64,000 nt of DNA from positions 111,067,321-111,131,320 of the forward strand of contig OX352772.1 in assembly GCA_947095535.1 (NCBI GenBank), in the 5' to 3' direction. Below, one piece after another: positions 45,714 through 57,115 of this stretch. A program made the translations under genes and the position numbers. The notes beneath the pieces were generated by a model. It saw only the letters and a program-made list of their open reading frames with translations. It was not told the DNA's origin and made no database searches. The DNA is from Poecilobothrus nobilitatus (Eukaryota; Arthropoda; Insecta; Diptera; Dolichopodidae). Numbering within the stretch: position 1 is the stretch's first letter; each line of letters opens with the position of its first letter.

Positions 45714-47000
45714 TTATGGAGGCTTGTGGTCGGTTCTAATTGGAAAATTTCGACCATAAAGATAAGGACGGAAATATTTTGTCGCCCAAATTATCGTAAG
45801 TAATTCTTTCTCAATAGTCGAGTAGTTAATCTCATGTTCATTGAGAGTGCGTGAAGCATAACAGACAGGATGCTTGTCTTGAGAAGGAACTGCTTCTATA
45901 GCGTAACCACTAGCATCTGTGGTAAGACAAAATTTATTTGAAAAATCAGGATACTTCAATATTGGGTCAGTTGTTATTAAAAGTTTTAATTTGTTAAAGG
46001 CTTCTATGTATTCTAGATTATTTGTATTAATACGTTTATTTTTTTTCAAACAGGCTGTCATAGGTTTTGCAAATTTTTGAAAGATCTCTTATAAATTTTG
46101 TATAGTAATCCACGAGACCTAAGAAAGATTTAATTTGTTTTGTTGTTTTTGGTATTGGAAATTTATTGATCGCTTCTATTTTATTGGGATTGGGTTTTAT
46201 CCCTTTAGTTATATGTGGCCTAAAAATTCCGTTTCCTGCTTCATAAGTACGCTTTTATCCAATTGTATTTTTAAATTTGCTTGTTCAAGTTTCGTTAATA
46301 TTTTGGATAACGAGTCAAAATGTTCTTCTTTGCTTGTACTGAAAATAATAATGTCATCCAAATAGAAATAGCAAGTTTTTCCAATAAATTCTTTTAATAC
46401 GAGTTCATTAATCTTTGGAAGGTGGCCGGAGGATTATTTAATCCGAATAGCATCCTGACAAACTCAAAGTGACCATTTTTGGTATTAAATGCTGTTTTGT
46501 TTTATGTCGTCTTTATCTATTTCGATCTGGTGAAAACCCTTAGCCAAATCGAGAGTAGTAAAGTACATTGCGCGACCCAGTTTGTCCAGAATTCGGGATT
46601 TCGATAGTCAATAACAATGCGCCATTTTTGTTTCCCGGAGACATCTCTATTTTTGGAACCACCCAAATGGGTGCAGAATATAGGGAGTAACTTGACCTTA
46701 TTCTCTGTTTCAACATGTCATTAATTTGCTCTTCAACCTACAAACGATGTATTTCTGGATACCGATACATTTTTTTATAAATTGGGATTTCATTAGTTGT
46801 ATTTATTTTATGTTTTATTGTATGCGTGAACGTTAGATCATCAGCTTCGTGGTAGAAGGCTTTATTAAACCTGTTTATTATTTTCAGAAGTTCTTGTTTT
46901 GTCACTACATCTAAATGGTTAATTCTAAAATCTTTCTATCAAGAAAAATTTCATTTTGAAATATTTCAAGTTCTTTAAGTGGAAAAGGAATAAAATATTG
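45714..47000 (-). pseudogene. Gypsy reverse transcriptase and RNase H (broken)
   Basis: 45714-46061 is RNase H with [28 protein letters not shown] and TDHKPP. Upstream the RT is in several frames; its catalytic YLDD is intact at 46353-46364 in the context YFYLDDIIIFS, with the usual LxxAxLKI-type continuation after it. This order (RT, RNase H, integrase) defines the Gypsy/Ty3 group. Confidence 0.8.
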
Positions 47001-47330
47001 TTTTCCCTCATTTTCATTGAAAAATAATGGAATTTGATTTCCGCTTTTTAATTTTACAATTTTATCCTTATAATTTATTATACCTTGTAAAGGTATTAAA
47101 ATGTTATACCCTATTAATCCGTCAAATTTGTCGTGAAAATTCAGTTATAAAAATTCTATTTTTTTATCGGAATTAAATTCTAAAAATGAATCTATGGTTA
47201 TTTTAGTATTACAATAAATGGTATTTGTCAAAGTTTTTATTGGAATTTCTTTTATTCTATTGGCATATATGGAATTACAAATTTCGGTAGAGTTTGAGAT
47301 GATTGCTCGAGGCTTCCAATAGAAAATTTT
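47000..47330 (-). pseudogene. Gypsy protease region (decayed)
   Basis: Contains FDGLIGYNIL near 47110-47140, the pattern at the C-terminal end of Gypsy proteases, followed by strands running towards the RT. The catalytic D-[ST]-G was not located with certainty. Confidence 0.45.
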
Positions 47331-47399
47331 CTTCGTGCGATTTTTGTGTTTCTAATGCATTGATTCGCGAAACGGATCAACTTCCATTGCTTCATCTTG

Positions 47400-48432
47400 A
47401 GTATGTGTTCTCTTCTTTGAAAATTTTGTGGTCTATTTGATTGTAAATTTCTATGTTTAAAAGTTTGAATAGTTCTATTACTTTGACTAGAATTAGTATT
47501 GTTATTGTTAGTTAAATTATTATTATTATTATTGTTATTATAACTGTTATTATTTCTGTTATAATTTAAATTTCTATTGTTGTTATTGTAAGTTGAATAA
47601 TTTCTGTTGTTAGTTGAATAATTATTATTATAGTTACTAATTTCTATTATAATTATTAGAGGTATAATTTCTGTTATAATTTAAATTTCTATTGTAATTA
47701 TTGTAAGTATTATTATAGCTAGTGTTATTATTAAAGTTAGTATTATTATAATTAGGATAACTATGATTTATTTTATTTTTAGAGGTATTATAGTAAATGT
47801 TTCCATTTGAGTTATCACCCATAGGATTATAATATGCATAATTCCCTTTATGTGGAATATCTAGCGCTTGTTCGAAGAAGGATTTCTAGAAAAATTTCTG
47901 CTAAATAAAATCGAACGCATTGGTTCGGTTAATCCATCTTTAAAAATTTGCAAGCCTGATTCGATATTAGCTGCTATTATAATATGTGAATTGTACCTTT
48001 TACCTTATTATTAAGTCGTCTTAATATACCTTGCATTTGGTTATAAATATCGACACTATTAGAGTTGAACGAAACAGATCTTAATTCGTCAATAATTTGG
48101 TTTGCTGATTTTTTATCACCAAAATTATTAATTAAAACCGATTTTATTTCAGACCAGTTTACAGCATTGTTATTTATCTCTATTACTTCCCTAGGCTTAC
48201 CAAGTAATTTACTCTTAATTCTATTTAATAATATTCTTTGACTTTCAACAGTATACCTTAATACTAAACTACTAATATTTTCAACTAATTCTATAAACGT
48301 ATATAATTCATTACCTTTTCCATTGAATTCCGGTAATCTCTCGATGTATTTTAGTGGGTCTATGTATAAACTCAGCTATTCTTGTTGATCTCGGAATCTT
48401 GGTGGTTGTAACAACGGTTGTGGTTCATCCAT
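47400..48432 (-). pseudogene. gag of the Gypsy element
   Basis: The start ATG at 48432 gives an MDEPQPLLQPPRF beginning and a stop after ~15 codons. The following open stretch has IERLPEFNGKGNELYTF and RIKSKLLGKPREVIEIN..NWSEIKSVLINNFGDKKS, the classic Gypsy capsid N- and C-terminal halves. The C-terminal part (47637-47822 and onward to ~47450) is extremely rich in Asn and Tyr with Arg, in place of a CCHC knuckle, as in errantivirus-type Gag. Confidence 0.75.
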
Positions 48433-48990
48433 AATTTTATATCACTTTTGATTTATTTATTTATTTTTTTTATTTATTATTTTTAGTTTTCTTTTTAGTT
48501 TTTGAATTTGGTTTGTAAATGTAAGTAAAGTTTAATATTAGTTTAGGATAATGTAATACATAAACAATATAAATTTTATTACTTAAAAATTTGCTATTAA
48601 ATTAAATTTTATTTAATAACTATTGTATAAAAACTGTGATAGACTTTTAGAGTTTTGACAAAAAATTCTTCCACTTTTTTTTTTTTTTAATTTAAGATAA
48701 TTAAAATTAAATTAGTTATGAACTAAATAAATGAATTTCTTAAAAACAAAAGTTTTATATTTGAAAAAAAAGTTTCTTTTAATTTAAGAGAAATGTCTTT
48801 TTGTTTTTGGTTCAAATAAGATTTGCACTTTACTAAAATAATTTTGTATCTTATCTTTTCTTAAAGATTTGCACTTTTTAAAAATTTATGAGTTCGCTTT
48901 TTCTTTTTTTAGAGTTTTAATTAAAAATGAATTTAAAATTGTTCACTATAATAAACTCGCGTTTTTTATCACTGGTTCCTTCAATTGGAA

Positions 48991-49008
48991 CCGTTAAAGG
49001 CTGCACCA
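48991..49008 (-). other. Primer-binding site
   Basis: TGGTGCAGCCTTTAACGG directly follows the 5' LTR on the minus strand and begins with TGG, complementary to a tRNA 3' CCA end. I could not assign the tRNA. Confidence 0.65.
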
Positions 49009-49725
49009 GAAATGTTGTTCAAATACGAAAGCATAATAGATTAAAAATAAAATTTAAAATAAAAACACAAATTGAATTTAAATTTAAACAAATTTGGTTT
49101 TCTTTATTAACAAATTTTTTCGATCTTATTACTCTGATCGTTCAAAGCGATAACTTTTTTACATTTTTTCAAAATTAATATTTTACAGGATATTACATAA
49201 CAAAAAATAAAAATTTTAAATTTATTGATTTTTCTTACAATCAGAAAAAAAATTAATTGATTTCATAACAAAATTATTTAATTAAACTAATTATAAGTCT
49301 TTTACTTTATTTTAATACAAAGTTGTAATGTGACACTTTTATTTTGTAAGAATTTGACAATACTTGGATTTATTCATTTTGGAATTTTATTGATTTTATT
49401 GACTTAGGCTAAGCGATTTATTAAAAAGAATTAAAACTAATTGATTTCGTAACAAAATTGTTTACTTAGACTATTTGTAATTTATTGTTTTCCTTTTAAT
49501 ACAAAATTGTAATTTAACACTTATGATTTTTATTTTTTAATTTGGGTTTGTGGTTTAACAATTTGGATATTGAATATGAATTTTGAAGTGGAAATTTTGA
49601 AGTTAAAATAAGAAGAAGAACAAAAACAATGTTAGTATGATAACAAGAATAAATTTTAGTGGAATAGTATGTTTGTTGTTGAAGGGCGATCTTGTGGCAA
49701 GGGGCAATCCTGCGAGGATGTAACA
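49009..49725 (-). repeat. 5' LTR of the Gypsy element
   Basis: 717 bp, the partner of 40474-41220, with the same GAAATGTTGTTCAAA and GAGGATGTAACA edges on the + strand. Confidence 0.88.
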
Positions 49726-50194
49726 ATATATATTAAAATTTTTTTTAGATGTATAAACAAAGACATATATAAAAAATATTTGAAAAATAACTAAAAAATA
49801 AAAAAACAAATAAATATTATTAAATTAATATACGATGGAAAAATAAAAATTACACAAAAAAAAAAAAAATTTTCAAAAAAAAAAAATTGTTTAAAATAAT
49901 GTAAACAGTATTTTTCTTCAGATTTTTTTTTTATCTTTAAAATTTAAACAGTTTTCAGATTATTTTAAACTATACTTTTAAAACATCGCAGCTCATCTTT
50001 AAGTTTTGAGTTTAGTAGGCTTTTTATTCTCATAGTATGTGGGCATAAACAAAAAATAATGCAAAAAATTTTTACATAATTATAAAAAAAATAAAACATA
50101 ATTATGAAAAAATAAAAGAAATATTTTTATTAAATTCACATTTTTAAGTTTTTATTTTTTAAAATTTTAGAAAAATTTTCTTTTCTTTTTAATT

Positions 50195-50378
50195 TTTCTC
50201 TTATTGTTTTTTCCCATCTTTACTATTGTCACTATCGGTGATTATATTTCCTTAATCTTCATCATAATCATCATCAACATCATCATCAACATCATCATCA
50301 CCTTCATCTTCACTCATATCTTTTTTTAAGAATGAAATCAAACATTGCAATGTTTGATTCCTCCTCATCTCTTTCGTT
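50195..50378 (-). other. Acidic-tail coding remnant
   Basis: On the minus strand a short frame from ATG ~50318 reads MSEDEGDDD..DDD..DEDD-like acidic residues encoded by (GATGAT)n. It may be the displaced acidic C-terminus of the 50379-50639 gene after a frameshift, or simply a trinucleotide repeat. Confidence 0.35.
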
Positions 50379-50639
50379 TTATTTTAACGCCCCAAACTGG
50401 TGAAGTTCCTCAACATCCTTTTTGTTTTCTATCAGATTTGCAAACCGTTTGGGTAAAAATACCCAAACGGCTTCCCCATTAAAAATTATTTTGATCAGAA
50501 GGGTTTTTTCAAATTTCCCCTTGTGGTCAAATTTGGAATCTTTTATTTTGTAGGTTTCATTTATCTCCAGGTCTTCTAACTTTTTAAAATTAGGAGGACC
50601 TGTTTTTGATATTCCAATAAAGTTTTTAATTATTGACAT
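50379..50639 (-). CDS. Small ORF of unknown function in the polymerase element
   Basis: 86 codons, ATG at 50639, TAA at 50379. The protein is lysine-rich with the layout NFKKLEDLEINETYKI, then a strand-rich segment and VFLPKRFANLI near the end. The beta-strand/charged pattern could suit a small nucleic-acid-binding or single-stranded-DNA-binding protein, but I do not recognise a named family. It lies ~90 bp inside the right inverted repeat and points inward, opposite to the polymerase, so the element would have two converging transcripts. It is the only intact ORF in the element. The C-terminus may once have continued into an acidic tail. Confidence 0.55.
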   Translation of the reverse strand: MSIIKNFIGISKTGPPNFKKLEDLEINETYKIKDSKFDHKGKFEKTLLIKIIFNGEAVWVFLPKRFANLIENKKDVEELHQFGALK

Positions 50640-50730
50640 TGTTATCTTGCATATAAAAATTTAATCAAGTTTTTTTTTAAAATGAAACAGTATTTATAGT
50701 GATATATAACTCGTTACAAGTTCGATTTTA

Positions 50731-51172
50731 ATTTTTTTGATAATTATCAAATTGAAACTTTAGATTAAGTAGAAATTTAAGCTAATCTAATTCAATTTAA
50801 TAACAACAAAAGTTAAATATAAAAGTTATTGATCAGCAAAAAAAGTATAATTTGGTTCACACCAAATTTAATTATTGCACACGTATCCGGTTTTAACTAA
50901 ATTAGTACATTTTAAATAACTTTCTCAAATTTCAATTAATATCTTTATTGTAAATTATAATATTTAATAATTTGATTTGTAAATTGCAGTCTGAGAATGT
51001 AAATTAAATTTGGTTCACACCAAATTCAATTATTGCACACGAATCCGGTTTTAACTAAATTAGTACATTTTAAATAACTTTTTCAAATTTCAATTAATAC
51101 TTTTATTGCAAATTTTAATGTCTATGAAATGTTAAAAGTTATCATATTCAATATAAATTAATAACAAAGTTT
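50731..51172 (-). repeat. Right terminal inverted repeat, with internal duplication
   Basis: Matches 34388-34670 in reverse complement but contains the AATTTGGTTCACACCAAATT palindrome block twice (50850-50870 and 51008-51026) because a segment of ~150 bp is duplicated. A further partial copy of the inner segment (TTCAATTTAACAACAATAAA...) lies at 51171-51235. Confidence 0.75.
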
Positions 51173-51372
51173 CAATTTAACAACAATAAAAATTAAATAT
51201 AAAAGTTGTTGATCAACAAAAAAATTATATTAATGCAACTTTTTTTTTTCTTTATTATGTTAAAAAATAATGAATTTAAGATCATATTACATTAATTTAA
51301 AACTAATATGAATTTATAGATTTTAGCCTAAGCTGTCTGATCTTATATTTATGAAAGTTCAAGTTTGAAAAT
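51173..51372. other. AT-rich junction
   Basis: Holds the extra partial inverted-repeat segment to ~51235, then possible 3' end sequence of the non-LTR copy F1 (AGCCTAAGCTGTCTGATCTT, similar to 1053-1075). Confidence 0.4.
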
Positions 51373-51654
51373 ATAAGTTAATTTTTTAAAAAAGTTTGAA
51401 CTGTATTATTTTAGTAAATTAAATTAAATTAATACAAGTAAATTTAATATGTAAGTTAAAAATATAAAGATATATTAAAAAAAATAATTAAAATTAAATC
51501 TCTTTAGCAAAACAAAATATATCTCTATGGTTATTTGTAGTTCGAATAACAATTTCAAATAATTACACTTGTTAGTTACAATTGTTACATTTATTTTTAT
51601 TTTGTTTCAATTTCACTTATTTCTTTCTGATAAACTAGTGTTTGTCATATATTC

Positions 51655-54324
51655 TACTAGCAGAGTACCAGGCGTTGCCCGGAGTATTTTATTGGATTTA
51701 TGAAATAAAAATTATTAACTTTTGTTTCTGTGTTAATATAATTTAATTAATATAGTTAACTTATTACTATGCATTTATAGATGCTGGTAGTTAATATTCT
51801 ATTTTTATTACATTTAGTTAAATTGAATAAACAGAGCGAAGAATTAGAGACAATTCGTCTACAAAAAATCTTTAAAGGAATCAATAATCTATTGAGTACG
51901 CAATTACGGCAAAGTGAGTTTTCATAATATATTCGTTAATACCGAAACATAAAATCGCATTTCAATTATAAAAGACCATAATGTAATAAATTGTTTTTCC
52001 TAAGTAATGTCACTTCATGTTTTTGAGAATTATCCTTTTAAGCACATTTTGAAATGTTTTATTTGGTATTAGGTTCGCTAAATTTGGTATTAGGTTCGCT
52101 CTTTCCCTGCGTCTGTTTACAAAACTTATATACTGTTTAATAAGGAGCAATGAAATATTAACTATGCATATTATACTTTTTTATGTACCCTAACAGCTGG
52201 AGATCCTACAGCACCGACAGCTCTTCAAATTTTGAAAAACTTCTTTTTAAATTCATACATCTCAGGTTCTGTTTAACATATTTTCAATATAAAAAATACA
52301 TGACTGTTTTTTACCTTTATAAATCTACCAGCATTTTTTTAAGTTTACTTTTTCTAATTATGTTTTCAAATTAATTGGCTAAAAATATGTGTAAAATTTG
52401 TATATGGATAAGAATGTAAGGTTTTCTGTTTTTTAAATATGTATGTACTCATTTTTGATTAAATACTATACAGAAATGTGAATATGTTTTCTAATTTAAT
52501 TGATTATGTTTATAGTATTTTTAAATATACGCACATTATACATACTATATGTACATATTTCAATGATATTTTATGCGAAATATGTTATACACATGCATCT
52601 TATATAGGTAGACCACATGTAAGTGATGCATTTCTGAATGATAACATGATGATTGTCGTATGTAGGAGATTGTTTCGGTTTTTTAACTGCCAAAAATGTT
52701 ATGTTGTTAAGACTTAAACACAGTATTCTTAAGATACTTAATAAGGTTATTTTAATTATTTTTATATATTAGAAATTTGCATTGAAAGGTTTTTATGAAA
52801 TATTAAAAACAGTGTAGATAAAAGTAAAGAGTGTTGGAAATATCTTTTTAATAATAATAACAATACCAAAAATTGAGCAGAGTATTTTTAATAGGTACTC
52901 ATGCGGAAATGGCTTAACGAACGTTAACAAAAATTTGTCACAGACTTTATTTAGAATTGTAAATTCATCCTGTCAAATTAGACAAAAATTAGAAACAAAA
53001 TATTTTTTTTGAAAGTCTATCGTGCTGAAATGGGTTAATGTATCACCGCAGAATTAATTAAATGAGCTTCTGTCTTAAAGTGCAATAATTGTGCCAATGT
53101 TCAATTGGTCAAACAGTTTAAGCACGACAACAAAAAAATTAAAAACTTCATTGAGGCTTGATGCTGAAATGGGTTAATGTATCGTAACTAAATCAACTCT
53201 GTAAGTTTCTATTGTAAAGAGCTAGAGCTTTTGTGAATTTTCAACTCAGTTGGTCAAACCGTTTAAGCGCGACAACAAAGACATTAAGAAACTTCATTGG
53301 GCTGTGGTGCCGAAACAGGTTAGCGGATCGTAACGAAATCAACTGAGTGGGCTTCTGGGGTGACCAGCTACACTTTTGTAATTTTTCAACTCAATTGGTC
53401 AAACCTTTTAAGCGCGACAATAAAGAAATTAAAAAATATCATTGAGCCCTGGTGCCGAAACGGGTTAATGTATTGTAACCAATTCAACTCAGTAAGCTTC
53501 TGTGCTAAAGAGTAACAATTTTGCAATTTTTCAACTCAATTGGTCAAAAATTTTAAGCGCGACAATAAAAAAATTAAAATACTTCATTGGACCCTGGTGC
53601 CGAAACGGGTTAATGGATCGTAACCAAGTCAACTGAGTGAGCTTCTGTAGTGAAGAACTACACTTTTGAAAATTTTCAACTCAATTGGTCGAAACGTTTA
53701 AGCGCGACATTAAGGTAAATTAAAAAATTTTACTGAACCCTGGTGCCGAAACGGGTTAATGGATCCTAACCAAATTAATCTAGTAAGCTTTTCTGCTAAA
53801 GAGCAACACTTTTGCAAATTTTCAAATCAATTGCTGAAACCGTTTAAGCAGGACATCAAAAAAATTTAATAAACTTCGTTCGGCTCTCGTGCCCAAACGG
53901 GTTACCAGAACTTTACAAAAATTCGTCTTAGGGGTTTTTTCAGACCATAAAACTGCCATACAAAATTGGACATAAATCGGAAACAAAATTGTTTTTGGAA
54001 GCCCGCCGGGCCGAACCCGAATTACATATGGCAACCCAATTTCTTGAGTACACTCCTAAAGGTGAGAAGAACATTTGTGCAAATTTTCAACTAAATCGGT
54101 CTAACCGTTTAGGCAGAATAACGAAAAAACCAAAACGCTTGCGCTCTCAGGCCGCAATGGGTTAATGAACCGAAACGCGATATAGTCTACAACTCCTTCC
54201 GGGGTCGTAGAAATGTTCCTGCAAAATTTGGTTGCAATCGGACTGGTGGTTTTTACGTGAATCCGTGCCAAACAAACAAACAAACAAACAGAATTTCTTT
54301 ATATATATATTTCCTTATATATTA
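51655..54324. mobile_element. Repeat E: 2.67 kb insertion with internal minisatellite
   Basis: The junctions are defined by comparison with the uninterrupted F2 sequence at 58585-58600. It begins ACTAGCAGAGTACCAGGCGT and ends after CCAAACAAACAAACAAACAG with a TATATATATTTCC tail. It contains a family C-like segment (~52030-52300) and a ~145-bp tandem array (52905-54200). No coding sequence recognised. The class is uncertain. Confidence 0.6.
52905..54200. repeat. ~145-bp minisatellite inside repeat E (about 8-9 units)
   Basis: The unit includes CCGAAACGGGTTAATGGATC, TAACCAAATCAACTCAGTAA, GCTTCTGTGCTAAAGAG, TTTTCAACTCAATTGGTCAA and CGTTTAAGCGCGACAACAAA. Repeats of GGGTTAATG occur near 53034, 53170, 53465, 53607, 53755 and 54160. 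Confidence 0.8.
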
Positions 54325-54395
54325 GATTATTTCTGCCTTAAAAATTCTTACAGAATCAATTTATTTTAGTTGTGTTGGCAGTTCATTATATAATT

Positions 54396-55900
54396 TCAAG
54401 CACTTATACAGACAATTATTATTCTGTTGGTTTGTTTTGAAAAGTGATAAGTAAAAATTTTAATTATTCGCGTATTATGTGTATGGATATCTATCATTCT
54501 GTTTAAAATGAAAGTGTGTTTAATTGAGTTGTTAATAATTTTAAACGCAGTTAGGTATAGTTCTCGTTTACAAATATTTTGGAGACTTATATATCGGTCA
54601 GAGTATAATGAATGTGTTGGATACATAAGTGGATAAGAGTGTATGATTTTAATACTTTTCTTATGGATTACATCCAACTGGCTTACTTTTTGTTTATTGG
54701 CCCCACTCCATATAAGATTGAAGTATATATATATATATACAAAAGATGAAAATATTGTGTATAATACATCCGTGGATATATATTTCTTTAATCTTCGTAG
54801 TAAAAAGAGATATGGTGATATTTTATTGATAACATGTTGGATGTGGTCAACCCACTTCAACTTTTTATCAATAATTAGTCCCAGATAATTATAATTATCA
54901 ACAGATTCGATTAATTTGGATTTGTAGTAAAAATTTTCTGAGGTATATATTTTATTACGAAATAAAAGAATCTTAGTTTTTTTGATGTTCAAACGTAGTT
55001 TGTGATTTATAATCCATGCATCTATTAAATTTAAATCGTATTCAATGAAACTTCTTAACTCCACCTCTGATGTAGCTGAATATTTTATACTGCATCATCA
55101 GCATATAGTTGAATTGACCCTTTCAGACTTAGACGTGATAAATCGTCTATGTAGAGTTTGAAGAGATCAGGCCCTAGTGTGGGACACCCTTTTTTATAGT
55201 CAGATAATGGCTATAATTATATCCTATTTTGACCTTTTGTACCCTGTGAGCCAGATATGACTTAAAAAATTCCAGATCATTTGGAACGAAACCTAGTTGC
55301 AGTTTTAATGTGAGTATCTCATGATCGACACAATCAAAGGCTTTTTGTAGGTTTAAAAAAATGCATGATACAAGTTTGCTGTTGTCAATATTATTGGTTA
55401 TGTAATTTGTTAGACTGATTCATGCAGCTGTACTGTTCGACTTATTCTCAAAACCGTATTGCTCTTCATGTAAAATATTATTATTAATAAAAAAAGGTTA
55501 AGGCGGCGTTTTATTATTGTTTCAAAAATTTTTGATAAAGCACTTAATACAGAAATTGGGCGATAATTAGATGGATTAGTTGTTTTACCGCTTTTGTGAA
55601 TAGGGGTTACTATTGCAATTTTCAGAGAATTAGGAAAAACAGAATTTTGTATTGAGATGTTTATTAATTTGACTATAATTGGTGTTAACTGAGATGAAAA
55701 TTTTTTAATGAATTTAGCAGATATATTGTCATGCCCTGTCGTTGTCGAAGGCTTTATATTTGCAATTATCCCTTCAATCTCTTCTTCATTTGTTAAATAT
55801 AAATTAAAGTTGTTATATATATATCTTCTGGTACTAGATAAATAGGTACATCTATTGGAAGAGGTGAGATATTTATTTTATCAGTTACATTAATAAACAA
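54396..55900 (-). pseudogene. F1 ORF2, reverse transcriptase part
   Basis: The frame 54396-55064 carries ELRSFIEYDLNLIDAWI, the NYLGLIIDKKLKWVDHI box and the C-terminal tail with KRELYLTAFKIINNS. The catalytic YADDA box is at ~55090-55104, just after a 1-bp deletion. Upstream are a damaged GVPQGS-type region and decayed linker sequence. Confidence 0.8.
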
Positions 55901-56219
55901 AGAGTTCATTATGTCTGCTATATTATTCTCATTGCTAACAATTTCATTATTGTTTTGTAAAGACTTTATAAATAATTTTATTTGATCTACATGAATCAGT
56001 GTTATAAATGATTTTGTTATAGAAATTCAACAAGTTTTTAGAATCTTTTATTTCAGAGTTTAAGTATTTTGAGTATTATCTTTATAAATACGAGACTATT
56101 TAAGGTACGAATCTCTAATTTTTATATTATCAAGTATATCTTGCGACATCCATTTTTTCTTATTTTTTACTATCTTAACCGCAATTGTTTTAGTATTTTT
56201 TATGATAACCTCCTATTTT

Positions 56220-56960
56220 TTATGATAATAAATCCGCAACAAAGTGATCAAAATCAACATATAGAGCTAGATTTGACCAAAAACTATCTAATTTAATTTT
56301 TTCATAATCTAAAACATTTTTTATTTCTGTTTTATCTTTCAATGTAGGTTTGAGATTCATGTTAATGAAGAACATTTCATGATCCAATAGAGAGGTACTG
56401 ATTATCACAAAATTGCATTGGTATTTATCCAAGTCTGTTATAAAGTGGTCAATAACTGTTTTAGCTGAATTGCTAATTCTGGTAGCATATTCGGGAGTAA
56501 TTTTGTTATATATCAGAAATCCGTTGCATAACAAAGTATTTGCATATATAGATACTTTGTCGTTGTAGGTGTCAAGTAAGTTTGTGATAAGTTTGTGTCA
56601 CCTAGTATTATGGTGTTCTTATATATACTTGTAATTTCATCCAACTTACTAATAAAATCCGATACAAGTGTCTCATGAGATCTATATATTCCTATAATGT
56701 TGATATTATGGTTGCTTAACTTTGTAACTAAAATGTTAGTTGTATTATATTCTTCTTCAAATACAAAATTTGAATCAATATTTTCACTAATGTATATAGC
56801 TATCCCTCCGTATGGCTGAAGCCTATTTGAAAAATAAGGCACATATCCATTTATATTGAAAAATGAATTTTCGCTTTTAAGAAGCCATATTTCAGTTAGT
56901 AAAATTATATGTTAGTAATATTAAGATTTGAATTATTGTTTGTGAATGATGTTAGGTTGC
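56220..56960 (-). pseudogene. F1 ORF2, endonuclease part
   Basis: LTEIWL near 56895 (usual SETWL), YGGIAIYI, the IGIYRSH turn, and ILGDTN (56600) in the 56513-56842 frame; the frame 56220-56534 continues with DHFITDLDKY and SLLDHEMFF. A small deletion after GDTN shifts the frame. Homologous to 62495-63046. Confidence 0.8.
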
Positions 56961-57115
56961 TTGTCCCTGTCATATGCACAACGTTTTTATTAGTAGGTAT
57001 TCATAGCATTATCGAAGAGAATTTATTATTACAAAATATGAAGAGAAAGAGATAAAAAAATAAAAAAAATAGCAATAACGCAAAAAAATGCAGTGCAATA
57101 AATATCAAAAAAAAA

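Larger units (their letters stand above)
40474..49725 (-). mobile_element. Gypsy/errantivirus-like LTR retrotransposon with env
   Basis: Minus-strand element: 5' LTR 49009-49725, primer-binding site 48991-49008, gag (~48430-47640), protease (~47200), RT (~46900-46080), RNase H, integrase (to ~44340), env (~43805-41151), polypurine tract, 3' LTR 40474-41220. The insertion site is flanked by TATATAT-type sequence on both sides, consistent with the TA-rich targets of errantiviruses. The LTRs differ by several indels (747 versus 717 bp), so it is not a very recent insertion. Most ORFs carry frameshifts. A HINE-B copy (42286-43413) interrupts env. Confidence 0.88.
34388..51172. mobile_element. Inverted-repeat-bounded DNA polymerase B element (Polinton- or bidnavirus-like), with nested Gypsy
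   Basis: Sequence from 34388 inward (AAACTTTGTTATTAATTTAT) is matched by the reverse complement from 51172 inward, over ~280 bp on the left and ~440 bp on the right. Inside are a protein-primed family B DNA polymerase (+, 35129-38848), AT-rich DNA, a complete Gypsy (40474-49725) and a small minus-strand ORF (50379-50639). Long terminal inverted repeats plus such a polymerase are features of Polintons/Mavericks, adintoviruses and bidnaviruses. After removing the 9252-bp Gypsy the unit is ~7.5 kb, and I see no integrase, capsid, ATPase or protease of Polinton type, so it is either deleted or a bidnavirus-sized relative. Confidence 0.65.
51373..57115 (-). mobile_element. Non-LTR retrotransposon copy F1, split by repeat E
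   Basis: 3' UTR 51373-51654, insertion of repeat E (51655-54324), then RT (54396-55900) and endonuclease (to ~56960). Aligning by eye with copy F2 (58306-63318) shows near-identity over long stretches, so both are young. No ORF1 is recognised. F1 has frameshifting deletions relative to F2 (for example at 55087 and 55190). Confidence 0.8.

Noticed and set aside
52478..52717. 79-residue plus-strand ORF with several Cys
   Set aside because: No zinc-finger spacing or homology that I can recognise; lies in non-coding repeat E.
53822..54283. Minus-strand ORFs in repeat E
   Set aside because: They run through the ~145-bp tandem units; no domain.
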